A stretch of 64,000 nucleotides of DNA from Heliocidaris tuberculata (taxonomy: Eukaryota > Echinodermata > Echinoidea > Camarodonta > Echinometridae). Location of the stretch: the NCBI GenBank assembly GCA_025618425.1, contig CM046833.1, forward strand, positions 37,639,274 to 37,703,273. Reading direction: 5' to 3'. This document shows positions 41,736 through 52,164 of this stretch, in pieces. Position 1 is the stretch's first letter; the number at the start of each line of letters is the position of its first letter. The position numbers and the translations under genes were made by a program. Below the pieces are notes generated by a model that worked only from the letters and a program-made list of their open reading frames with translations, ran no database searches and was not told the origin of the DNA.

Positions 41736-42187
41736 AGTGGCCCCAGCCATACATGTACATGTACTTGAACCATGCTCAAGTAAAATCTTTTTGATAGTTC
41801 TAAGTGTCAAGTTATCAAGGTGCAAGAGTAAATTTGCACATATCAAGCAGTATTGCGATGAGAAACCAAAGGGTCATAATGATTTCCCCCTCCTAGGCAC
41901 AGGTGATACCACACAATAATAACAGTGAATACATGCGTCTACACAAGCATGTTCAAGTTTAAACAAGGTTTGGTGAAAAATCACTCTGTTTCTCAAGTTA
42001 TCATGGAAACACATACTTTCTGGGGCAAAAGATACTGTATAAATATGACATTGAACTTGTGATTAAAAAAATCATTAAAAATATAAGATTATCTTACTTA
42101 AAATTTCAAGTTATGTTTGTTACTCTTATGAACTTTACATTGTACTTCTTCAGTTTTATTTTCATAGATAATCTCATATATTATATA
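41736..42187. other. Anonymous AT-rich sequence
   Basis: Nothing recognised between the split element and the Tc1-like left end. Confidence 0.4.
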
Positions 42188-42330
42188 CAGTTAACAACAA
42201 AATTATTCATACCCCTTGTAATTTTGAGGTCTTTCGCGTTTTTCTTAAGAAAGGGAAATCCTTAATTTTTTTCTAATGATAGCATATGAAGCGTAACTTG
42301 CTGATTAATTTGATATCAAATTTACCAGAA

Positions 42331-42480
42331 CAGGGGCCGTTGCACAAAGAGTTGCGTTTAAACGCAACTCTTAAATTCAAACGCAAGTCCTGAATGCGCA
42401 CTTCTGATTGGCTGAAAATGAAGTTACGTTTGATTTTCCTGAGTTGCGTTCAAACGCAAGTTTTGTGCAACGGGCCCCTG
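42331..42480. mobile_element. MITE with CAGGGGCC(C)GTTGCACAAA ends
   Basis: 150 bp with inverted ends CAGGGGCCGTTGCACAAA and TTTTGTGCAACGGGCCCCTG, and a core with GTTGCGTTTAAACGCAACTC (itself palindromic) and TCTGATTGGCTGA. Confidence 0.85.
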
Positions 42481-42591
42481 TACAGCTACATGTATGAAGA
42501 AAGTTAAAGAATGTTTTAGATCCCCCAAAACACGTCCCTCGCCCGTCGTCTGCTGCACATGGCGACTGCCATTTGCCATGTTTAAAGGGCA

Positions 42592-43173
42592 ATCCAACCT
42601 TGGTAATAAGATGATTTGTGTGAAAGCAGAAAAATAAGAAAAACAGGATGGTGAAAGTTTGAAAGAAATCAGACAAGAACTAAGAAAGTTATGGATGTTT
42701 GAAATATGTGATCACTACATCTATGCGAATCTCAAATTGGCAATTTGGTGAGTCAATTGTGACATTTTTGTGGACAACTCTCCCATTTGTCATACACAAA
42801 AATATCAGTAATTTGCGGTTTTCTTCGAGCGGCTTTTACCCTCGGGGCTGTACTCAAAATATATTGGAGATAGCATATTGTTATAGGTCTTCATGAACGA
42901 AAGGATACTACTGAGTAATGCATTTTCAAAATAAGTGACATTTTAGTCATTTTGTGTGTTAGAGCGAATGGGGGAGTTGTCCACAGCTACATCACAGTGA
43001 CATTACCTATTCGGCCAATTTGAAATTCCCATAAGCATAGTGATTACAACTTTCAAAAATTCATAACTTTCTTATTGCTTGTCCGATTTCGTTCAAACTT
43101 TCAGCAATCTGCTTCTCTGATTTTTCCTCTTTCTTTCAAAGCAACTTGCTATGAAGGTTGGATTTCCCTTTAA
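42592..43173. mobile_element. TTAA-flanked foldback element
   Basis: Starts TTAAAGGGCAATCCAACCTT and ends AAGGTTGGATTTCCCTTTAA. The arms include CAACTCTCCCATTTGTC and its complement. It was inserted into the left arm of the 42520-45440 palindrome. Confidence 0.85.
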
Positions 43174-43524
43174 TTGCAGTGGACCTTTTGCAACTAATGA
43201 TGTCGTTGTGAACAACTGGCTAGTCTAGATTCTATCCATTTTTTATTTGGTTTATTCCCCTACGCTTCTCTTTCTATACACGCATATCCCACTCAGGGCG
43301 CAACTCTCCACTAATCGCGCGATCCCCAAAATTTTACCTGGAGGGTGGAATATTGCAAAGGACAGTTATTGTTCGGATCGCGCAATATGGAGACAGTCCA
43401 TGCAGTGGACTACTGCTGCGAATGCAAAATGATTTTGTTTTCAGGCTAGGCCAGTTGTTAGTCCACTGCCTGAACTGTCTTTGTATCATCATCGTCATCC
43501 AAACAGTAACAGTCCTTTGCAATA

Positions 43525-43741
43525 GACCCGTTTACTAATGTATTTCAATTTATGCATGTTTATCTCCAGAATCCTTAGTTACCAACTAGTTAGTGCACTT
43601 GCTATGCACAATGGCATCTCTATGGATGGAATCCATTTTGCATACATTAGTTTTTGCTATATCGGGCAAGCTGGCAAACTTTTGAGTCATCAAGAGAAAC
43701 TTTTGTTCAAGAAAAGTATGCATAAAATTAGTAAACGGGTC
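43525..43741. mobile_element. TA-flanked MITE with GACCCGTTTACTAAT ends
   Basis: The ends GACCCGTTTACTAAT and ATTAGTAAACGGGTC lie between TA dinucleotides. The opposite arm of the surrounding palindrome (TTTGCAATATTCCACCC in complement) is an empty site and proves the TA duplication. Same family as 28634-28872. Confidence 0.88.
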
Positions 43742-43868
43742 TATTCCACCCTCGCTTTTTTTTGAAGGGTGAAATTTTTGGGATCGCGCGATCAGTGGAG
43801 AGTCGCACTCTGTGTGGGATATGCATGGAGAGAAAGAGCAGTGTAAGGGAATAAACCAAATATAAACA

Positions 43869-45349
43869 AGATGAATGCAACTGCATCTCCTATATGCCTC
43901 CACCTAAATTCAGTTGATGGCTTGTGATAACCAGCATAAAAAGCCTCAAATTACATGTTAATTGACCTCTTTGACATTTGACCTTACACCTTATAACCCA
44001 AAAGTCTGATCACTTTATCTCCTCCTAGTCATGAATACAAAATAGTTGAGATATGGTGATAACAAAGGTAAAAAAACATTAATTTCAAATACACCTGTAT
44101 AATGACCTCTATGACCTGTCACCTTTGACCTACGTGAACAAAAATCTAATCAGTTCGTCTCATTATGGTGATGCATACTAGTTCCAAATTTGAAGTTAAT
44201 GGATCAAATGGTTCTTGAGATATCACGTTAAGGCTAAAACCTGCAATTTCAGAATTGACCTCTATGACCTTTGACCTTTGACCTACGTATCCCAAAATCT
44301 AATCAGATTGTCTTTCCATGGTGATACATACTAGTACCAAGTTTGAAGTTCCTACCTCAAATGGTTCTTGAGATATCGCATTAACCCTTTCGAGACAATT
44401 GACCACATTTTGTGGTTTGGCCCAATAACTTTTGATTCAGAGCTCTAAAAAATATACCAGATGCATGAGTAGAAAGAGCAAAAATTTCTGCACACACTAT
44501 GTCCATTTTTGTTTCATGACCATATTGCGTTTGATCCCAGGAATTTTAAAAAGGAGAATAAGCTTTAAAATCCTTAAATTGGCAACACATTGAGAGGTTC
44601 AAAATCATTGTTTTTTATCGAAATTGGCAACTTTTTCTACTTTTCGACACTTCTTTTAACCATGTATATTGTTTTCAAAGACATTACCACTTATTACAAT
44701 CTTGTAGCACTAAAAGAAAAATATTATTGTTGCCAATTTGAAGAGCAAAATGTGATCAATTTAGCCATTAAATAATTCCTGTCCTGAAAGGGTTAACAAG
44801 GCTAACACCTGCAATTTCAGAAATTGACCTGTGATCTTTGACCTACATACCCCAAAATCTAATCAGATCCTCTTCCTTTATGGTGATACATACTAGCACC
44901 AAGTTTAAAGTTCATACCTCAAACAATTCTTGAGTAATCACGAGAACGAGGCTAACACCTGAAATTTCAGAAATTGGCCTCTGTGACCTTGACCTGTGAC
45001 CTTGACCTTTGACCTACATACCCCAAAATCTAATCAGATCATCTTCCTATGGTGATACATACTAGCACCAAGTTTGAAGTTCTTACCTCAAATGGTTCTT
45101 GAGTTATCGCTAGAACGAGGCTAACACCTGAAATTTCAGAAATTGGCCTCTGTGACCTTGACCTTTGACGCATGTACACCAAAATCTAGTCAGATCGTCT
45201 TTCTATGGTGATACATACTAACACCAAGTTTGAAGTTCATACCTCATGTGGTTCTTGAGTTATCGCTAGAACAAGAAAGCGGACAGACGGACAGACGGAC
45301 AACCCAAAAACATAATGCCTCCGGCACCACCTTCGGTGGGCGGAGGCAT
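43869..45349 (-). mobile_element. Helentron-like (HINE-like) element with nuclear-receptor-like repeats
   Basis: On the minus strand it begins with a hairpin containing TGCCTCCGCCCACC (plus 45315-45348), then a (GTCC/GTCT)n microsatellite (about 45281-45300), then tandem ~150-bp units with GATAACTCAAGAACC and GGTCAAAGGTCA, then the inverted motif GGTGGAGGCAT (43894-43904), and a terminal ATGCAGTTGCAT hairpin (43875-43889). This is the same plan as 19337-21540. It contains the TTAA MITE at 44391. Confidence 0.75.
44391..44796. mobile_element. TTAA-flanked piggyBac-like MITE nested in the Helentron-like element
   Basis: Starts TTAACCCTTTCGAGACAATT and ends CCTGAAAGGGTTAA. The host sequence on either side (GATATCGCA[TTAA] and [TTAA]CAAGGCTAACACC) matches the uninterrupted repeat at 50875-50900 (GTATCGCATTAATGAGGCT), showing a TTAA target duplication. 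Confidence 0.9.
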
Positions 45350-45651
45350 GAAAAAACGGATAGAATCTAGACTAACTGGTCCGCAGATACGTCATTCGTT
45401 GCAGGGGGGGGGGGTCCACTGCAAATGGCAAATTTCCCTTTAAGAATAAAAGGTAGACTAGTTTCACATTTGCATACAGTGCAGGATCCAGGATTTTGTG
45501 AGGGAGGGCCCAATATTCTGAAATTTCTTGGCAAGCAAAGAAGAAGAAAATAAAAGGGTCATTAGCATTATCTGGTGCCTTCTTTTTTGGCCAGGGAAGG
45601 GAGCCCCCTCCCTAGATCCGCCCCTGTTTGCATAACAATGGAATGCTAATA

Positions 45652-47412
45652 CAGGGAAAACTCAACATAACGAGGTCGGCTGTAACGAGGTAACAGCTAT
45701 AACAAGAATATTGTCACGGTCCCAAATTTACTTGCATATAATTCTATGGCAGCACAAACCTTTATAGCGAGGTCGGCTATAACGAGATATCGGCTGTAAC
45801 AAGCTAAATCTCGTGCCTCTAAAACAAAGAAAAAGACTGCTAATCATTCCCGTTATAACGAGCAGGCAAATTTCACTGCGCCTCAAATGGACAAATATCA
45901 TTCAGCTGGAGAATCTGCACACACACACACACAAGCATATAGTAAAGATATCGGGGCATCGCAATGTAATGCAGGGTGCGCCTTTTTATTCGTATCACAG
46001 CTAGCGCAGGGCACGTTTATTTATTCCTATGACTGCGCAGGGAGCGTCTTTTTATTCATATCACAGCGCAGGGAGATCAGCCCCTGGAAGTATGAATGAA
46101 ATTTTTGTTCATACTATGGGTATATGCGCTTTTCTGACAGTACAGGCGCAGTCCTGATCGCGATACCTATACACATATATATTCAATGCGGAAGCATAGG
46201 CGTAGCCAGGGGGGCCCAGGGGGGCCATGACCCCCCCTATTCAGCCCCTAAAAAAAAAAAAAAAAAAAAAAAAAAAACGAGAGCGAAAAAGCGGGGAAAG
46301 TGAGAGGAAAAAAGTCTAAATAGGCGCTATGAGCAGTTATCTTTCTCTCAGAATTTGCTAAAACGTCAAAGTTTTTGCGTTTCGCGAGGGAAGGGGGAAA
46401 CTCCCCCCTCCCTGCACCCACCCGTTACGTACAGTGCAGTATTGCGTCCAAATAATTGAAAAGCAGCGCTTCAAATTAACTTTCCGCCTAAAAAAAGGTG
46501 CTACGAACCGTTAACTTTCTCTCAAATTTGCTGTTAAACATCAGAGCTTTCGCGCTTCACGCGGGAAGGAGGAAACTCCCCCTCCCTGCACCCACCCGTT
46601 ACATACAGTACAGTTTTGCATCCAAGTAATTGAAAAGCAGCCACGGTGTCGAAATAACTTTCCGCCTTAAAAAAAGGTGCTACCAGCCGTTATCTGTCTC
46701 TCAAATTTGCTATATAATGTAAGAGCTTTCGCGCTACGCGGGAAGGGGGAACGGCCTCCTCCCTGAACCCACCCCTGTATACAATGCAGTATTGCATCCA
46801 AGTAATTGAAAAGCAGCCACGGTGTCGAAATAACTTTCCGCCCCCAAAAAAGGTGCATCGAGCCGTTATCTTTCTCTCAAATTTGCTATAAAACGTCAGA
46901 GATTTCGTGTTTCGCGCGGGAGGGAGAAAACTTCCCCCTCCCTGCACCCACCCCTGGGGAGCACGCTTCGCATGCTCATCACCAATTTCGCACGCTTTGC
47001 GTGCTCACAACTGCCACCCCTAAAATGAAATTCTGGCTACGTATACGCAGTTGGATCCTTCACGTATGGCCCCCCCTATTGAAAAATCCTGGCTACGCCT
47101 GTGTGCGGAAGTGTGAGGGACTTAACCCTTATTCGGTAACTTCGTAACTGAAAATAATGCTTTTCACGCATTTTCTGACATGATCCGATATTTTATTAGC
47201 TAATTCAGAATGAGAATTAACATATTATTAATGCCTTCATAGCTTTCAAATGAGTAGGCCTATATATGCAGTGGCGGCAGCAGAACTAGGTACATTATTA
47301 GAGTACATGTAGAATCTAGTCCCATATGTGCATTTTTTGTATGTTCTGATATAACGAGAATAGCAAGGAAAATCCTTCGGTCCCGACGGCCTCGTTATAT
47401 CGAGTTTCCCCT
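45652..47412. mobile_element. TA-flanked MITE related to CAGTGGAAACTC, enlarged by insertion
   Basis: Ends CAGGGAAAACTCAACATAACG and CGTTATATCGAGTTTCCCCTG between TA dinucleotides. Internal words GGTCGGCTATAACGAGAT and TTCTGATATAACGAGAAT resemble 30403-30580. Holds the hAT-like element at 46195. Confidence 0.75.
46195..47103. mobile_element. hAT-like MITE with 8-bp target duplication
   Basis: Ends CATAGGCGTAGCCAGG and CCTGGCTACGCCTGTG (one mismatch), flanked by TGCGGAAG at 46187-46194 and again at 47104-47111. An 8-bp duplication is the hAT signature. The interior holds about four ~155-bp tandem units (TAACTTTCCGCC, AAAGGTGCTA, TTTCGCGC..CGCGGGA, CTCCCTGCACCCACCC) from about 46320 to 46960. 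Confidence 0.88.
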
Positions 47413-47777
47413 GTATATTCATTTCCTGGCATTTTTAGAAGTATTCATTCTGGTCCAGGCATGGCATTAAGCCATATTTCTTTGAAAATTTTCAGACATT
47501 CCTACGATTTTGTACATGTTTTGCAACTATTCAATGATGTATGAACAGTTCTGGACAAGCCATCTTTTGTTTTCAAAGAAGTGAATGAAATACAACTGAA
47601 ACATGAAATTTTTCTAAATTGTCTTGTGTAATCATTCTGAAAATTGTTTGTCGCATGCTTAAGTATCATAAACCAGGACAGACCAATTCTTAACAAAACA
47701 AAATCGAAAAATAACTCAAAACTTGATAAGGGTATGAATACTTTTTTTGTTGTTAACTGTACTCAATCAAAACTCAC

Positions 47778-47885
47778 CCAAATAATGGTGTCCACATAAA
47801 TTTTTTTGACAGTCATTCTTTCTCGAAATTGTAGAAAGGCATTCAGATCACAGGTGAGTCGACCAGAAATGCCGATGAATTGAAC
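47778..47885 (-). CDS. LRR-protein exon, atypical short unit
   Basis: 108 nt, minus strand, between CTTCAG and GTGAGT, phase 0 at both ends. It encodes VQFIGISGRLTCDLNAFLQF and 16 more residues ending in IYVDTIIW. It shares the VQxLxIxG start and phase with the upstream LRR exons but is shorter and lacks the ALCSMPxLxxL core, so it may be a diverged C-terminal unit. The intron begins with a Tc1-like transposon end 18 bp away. Confidence 0.55.
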
Positions 47886-48333
47886 CTGAAGAGAATATAA
47901 TTTATAATACTATGTCAACTTCACACAATTGATGCAGTTTTCTTCTTGGCTTACTTATTCAAAGGAAGGATGCACACTAGGCTGGCAAAAACCTTTCTAC
48001 TGCATGCCTGGTGAGAGGCCCATGACAAATGCATATTGAAATTAAAATGAGCATGGGTCTACACATAGAGAAATCATCAATTGTTTGATATATTTATGCA
48101 TATTTTCCCCAACGTTTCTGCAACCTGCTAAGCCCTGTCCCATAAAGGGCCTCTGCCATCATCTGTCAATCATCAGTGAGCTAATAGTGATTTTGCAAGT
48201 GAAATTGTATTTAACTTTGTCAAAGCTGACACCTGTTACAATACAACATACAATAACAACATAGGAGTTGCTATTTTAGACATGCTGTAGCATCAGCAGG
48301 AAAAAAAAGGCAATGAGGAGGTATTGTATGAAA

Positions 48334-48455
48334 GCATGCAATTCTATTATGAGCGTGTGCTGAAATGGGGGATCATGATCACTGTCTATTGTATTGTGGA
48401 ATAGTGGAATGTAACTTCTGCCAGCTCAGCACACACTCATAATAGAATTGCATGC
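48334..48455. repeat. Inverted repeat with 30-nt arms
   Basis: GCATGCAATTCTATTATGAG followed by CGTGTGCTGA pairs with TCAGCACACACTCATAATAG plus AATTGCATGC around a ~61-nt loop, with one mismatch. Next to it is a CTTCATG triplication. Confidence 0.85.
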
Positions 48456-48479
48456 TTCATGCTTCATGCTTCATGTCTA

Positions 48480-49035
48480 TCGAGGCCTGTACGGCATCCA
48501 CGTCCATGAAAACAATTAAAAAGGGTTGTTTTTTCACCACCAGACGGGTAACCCGGGGATCTCGTTTAGGGTATCAAAAACAGGAAAATTCTTTAAAAAA
48601 GGGTATCAAATTCATTATGGTTATGAAAAAAATCATCAAAAAGGGTAGGAAATTCGACAGTTCCATTTGGGAGCTGGTCAGGAGCAGCGAATCTGAAAAT
48701 GCACAATAAAAAGAAAGATAACAGGGAAACAGGGAATCCAAAGAGGTTCTTTTCTATTTTTTCAATGAAAGCATCATTCTGTAATTAATGTGTTCCAAAG
48801 TAAATATTTGTCTTTAAGTCTTCCCTTTTGGCCAAAAAAGGGCCAAGAAGAACCATGCATCCTCAAATAGGGTGTAAATACTATGCAAGATCTAAAATAT
48901 CCCTGTTAAGGATCTAAAATTCAGAAATTTTTCGCGTGTTTCCCTGAATAGGGTATCAAAAATCACTCGACTTAAATCCTTGTTTAGGGTGGTTTTCAGA
49001 AAGTCATGGACGTGGATGCCATACAGGCTTCAATG
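48480..49035. mobile_element. Foldback element with 28-nt ends
   Basis: The ends GAGGCCTGTACGGCATCCACGTCCATGA-like and the complement at 49006-49033 enclose repeated AAGGGTATCAAA words. A fragment of the same element, inverted, is at about 57630-57740 (CCTATTCAGGGAAACCC). Confidence 0.75.
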
Positions 49036-49102
49036 AGACATACATCCCTGAAAATTTTTATTTTATTAACAACATTCTGTATTTGCACTACGTGCTAGGT
49101 AC

Positions 49103-49267
49103 CTGCGAGGTTGATACTCTTGTATTCATTGCAGAAAGAAACTGCTCATTGATTAACTTTGCACTCAGGCGGAGCTCATTCAGGTGTGGCATGGAACAGA
49201 GTGCTTCTACGAGGTCATCTGAAGCTTGAGTAGAGATCTGTTCACTATTCAATTCGAGAATTTGGAC
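49103..49267 (-). CDS. LRR exon
   Basis: 165 nt, minus strand, ATTCAG|GTCC to CAG|GTACCT, phase 0. It encodes VQILELNSEQISTQASDDLV, EALCSMPHLNELRLSAK and EQFLSAMNTRVSTSQ. The pattern (VQxLxL start, LxxALCSMPxLxxLxL core, FxSAM end) recurs in the exons at 54580, 55153 and 59112, one LRR unit per exon. Confidence 0.75.
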
Positions 49268-49375
49268 CTGAATAGACATTGATTTTACAACACTGATTTT
49301 AAACGTTGGTTACATATTTTTCTCAATACATTCTAAATACATGAATGCACTTCATCTTTTGAAATGTTGAATTAT

Positions 49376-49791
49376 TTAACCCTTTCGAGACAATTGACCA
49401 CATTTTGTGGTTTGGCTCAATAACTTTTGATTCAGAGCTCTAAAAAATATACCAGATGCATGAGTAGAAAGAGAAAAAAATTCTACACACATTGTTTCCA
49501 TTTTTGTTGCATGACCATATTGCGTTTGATGCAAGGAATTTTAAAAAGGAGTATAAGCTTGAAAATCCTTAAATTGGCAACACATTGAGAGGTTCAAAAT
49601 CACTGTTTTTTTCAAAATTGGCAATTTTTTTTCAACTTTCGACTAAGCTTCTAATGATGCATATTGTTTTCAAAGACATTACATTTTGTTAGAACCGTGT
49701 AGCACTAAAAGAAAAATATTATTGTTGCCAATTTGAAGAACAAAATGTGATCAATTTACCCCTTAAACAATTCCTGTCCTGAAAGGGTTAA
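49376..49791. mobile_element. TTAA-flanked piggyBac-like MITE
   Basis: Starts TTAACCCTTTCGAGACAATT and ends TTCCTGTCCTGAAAGGGTTAA-like. It lies in the intron between LRR exons. Confidence 0.88.
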
Positions 49792-50237
49792 TGTGGGCCC
49801 ATGCTGGGATGGAGAGTACGGTAAACAAACTTTTGACTGGGTGTCTTCCTTTTATTTTGGAGGATGACATCATTTCACTGCTGCATTACAGAATGGGGGG
49901 GGGGGGGGCAACTCTATAAAGTGAGAATACATGGCTATGCCTCTGCCTAAATTAAGTTAAGTTCATGACTCAAACTGTTTTTTAAATATTGTGATAACCA
50001 GAATAAAGAACTTATAATTACATGTTAATTACCTCTTTGACTCTCACCTTTGACCTAACAACCCAAAAGTGGGATCACTTTGTCTCCTCATAGTCATGCA
50101 TACAAAGTAGTTGAAATATGGCGATAACAAAACTAACAAATCTTTAATTTCATGCATACTGACCTCTATGAATTTTGACCTTTGACCTACTAAACCCAAA
50201 ATCTAATCACTTCGCCTCACTATGGGGATGCATACTA

Positions 50238-50447
50238 CTGTAAAACCAGAAACTTTCGCGACATTAAACTTTCAAAAATTGTTAATGACAACCAATTTTG
50301 CAGCAAGAAACTTTCGCGAATTGCAATAATCTTATGTTGTTCCAATTGTGATTTGATTATTTCATGGCATGTAACTTTCGTGGCGAATTTCGACCATTCG
50401 TGAAAATCGCAAAAGTTTCATGCACACGAAAATTTCTGGTTTTACAG
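50238..50447. mobile_element. TA-flanked MITE, CTGTAAAACCAGAAA ends
   Basis: CTGTAAAACCAGAAACTTTC and TTTCTGGTTTTACAG are inverted, flanked by TA. The empty host repeat (CATACTAGTACCAAG) at 44327-44341 shows that TA was duplicated. Confidence 0.88.
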
Positions 50448-50511
50448 TAGTACCAGATTTGAAGTTCACAGCTAAAACAGTCATTAAGATATGGTGATAA
50501 CAAAACAAAAT

Positions 50512-51112
50512 AAGATGAATGTGACTGCATCTCCTATATGCCTCCACCTAAATTCAGTTAAGCTCATGATTCCAATTGTTCTTGAAATATTGTGATAACC
50601 AGAACAAGAAGCCTACCATTACATGTTAATTGAACTCTCTGACCTTTAACCTTCGACCTAACAATCCAAAAGTCTGATCACTTTATCTCTCCTAGTCATG
50701 TATACAAAATTGTTGAGATATGGTGATAACAAAACAAATCTTTAATTCCATGCATACTGACCTGTATGACCTTTGACTTTTGACCTACTTACCTCAAAAT
50801 CTTATCAGTTTGTCTTACTACAGTGATGCATACTAGCACCCTGTTTGAAGTTCACCTCAAATGGTTCTTAAGGTATCGCATTAATGAGGCTAAAACCTGA
50901 AATTTCAGTACTGACCTCTGTGACCTCTGACCTTTGACCTAAGTAACCCAAAATCTAATCAGATCGTCTTCCCATGGTGATACATACAAGCACCAAATTT
51001 AAAGTTCTTTCCTCAAATTGCTCTTGAGATATTGCACTAACGATAAAGTGGGACGGATGGACGGACAGCCTGAAAATAATGCAGCGGGCACTACCTTCGG
51101 TGGGCGGAGGCA
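50512..51112 (-). mobile_element. Short Helentron-like element, same family as 43869-45349
   Basis: The left part AAGATGAATGTGACTGCATC plus TCCTATATGCCTCCACC and right part ACCTTCGGTGGGCGGAGGCAT match the ends of the 43869 copy. It has fewer tandem units. Confidence 0.75.
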
Positions 51113-51360
51113 TAAAAAATAATTTCATGTACATTGACCTACGTAACCTGTGACCTTCGACCTACTTACAGAAAAATCTAATCAGTTCGTCTCACTACGG
51201 TGCTGCATACTATTATCAAGTTTTAAGTTAATGGCTCACATCCTTACCAATTTCCCTTTATTTTTTGTGATATTATCATTTGGAAATCAGGGTGAAATTC
51301 TCATCAATCAGCTTAAAAAATCAAGATTTGCATTCATTTATTACAATTAATACAAATCAA

Positions 51361-52164
51361 GATATAGTTATAATAGAAATTTACATAAACCACTGAATAA
51401 AATGAACTTTAAGCGGCTGAAAACAAAGTGCGTAGCTTACGGTCCCCCACTCTAAGAGGTGAATGTGATGGTGTTTTCAAACCACTTTAAACATTTGCAC
51501 CACTATATGCTTCAACAGATCCATACCTACATATACTTATGTACAGTACACGTATATAGAGTAAAGGAGGGTGTTTTCAGCCAGGAGGGGATTTTGGCCG
51601 GTCCATCGTATGCAAAGCAAAATCAATTCAAAAGGCATAGAATAATGGCATATCACATAATCACACACATAGAGTAAATGTCAAATTAGTAGTAAAAAAA
51701 GTATCCATAAATATCACATTTCTATCGACGTACATGCAATCGGTAGTCCCACTACAAAAATCTGGAAACGTGCGTTTCTTAAGCGTGTCAATACCATGTA
51801 CATGGTTAAAAATACTGAGTTGTATTTCAAGAAATTTTCAGTTTTAGATCAGGATTTTTTGCATGTCGGAAGCTCAAAAGTGTCTGATAGCAAGTTGCAG
51901 TCATGAATGGTCAGTGTGAAACACACATGCTATAGCTCTGTATGTATTGCAATGTCAGTGTCTGATATACCGTGCCGCGGAGGTAAATTTTGGCTGAATA
52001 ACATATGGGGTGCTCCAACGTCTGACGCTGGCTCAAGACGCTGGGATTTTGATCAGCACGCGCACTTCCCATAGACTTTGTATATGCAGACGAAAACTAC
52101 AGCCACCATGCCGAAAACTGCCTCCGAGACAACTAGAAATTTAATTCGTCACTGAAGATGAATT
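51361..52164. other. LRR-gene intron, nothing recognised
   Basis: Anonymous sequence without exon-like stretches that fit the LRR pattern. Confidence 0.4.

Larger units (their letters stand above)
43174..45425. mobile_element. Large foldback (palindromic) element interrupted twice
   Basis: The left arm (about 43174-43380) and right arm are complementary: GCAGTGGACC, TAGTCTAGATTCTATCC, TTTGGTTTATTCCC, CATATCCCACT, CTCCACTAATCGCGCGATCC all recur inverted. The right arm is split at 43868/45350 by a Helentron-like element, and the inner part is split by a TA MITE (43525-43741). Confidence 0.8.
42188..47759. mobile_element. Tc1/mariner-like shell filled with nested insertions
   Basis: The left end CAGTTAACAACAAAATTATT and right end (47728-47759, ...TTTTGTTGTTAACTG) are inverted and flanked by TA (42186-42187, 47760-47761). 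Each end continues with CATACCCTT. The span of 5.6 kb is far above the usual ~1.5 kb because at least six other elements have inserted. No transposase is recognisable. The right end is only 18 bp from the LRR exon at 47778. Confidence 0.75.
49925..51360 (-). mobile_element. Older Helentron-like copy interrupted by a MITE and a newer copy
   Basis: Tandem-repeat words (TTGACCTTTGACCTAC, CCCAAAATCTAATCA, GGTGATGCATACTA) run before and after the inserted 50512-51112 copy. The left end GCTATGCCTCTGCCTAAATT matches the family end. Boundaries on the right are unclear. Confidence 0.6.
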
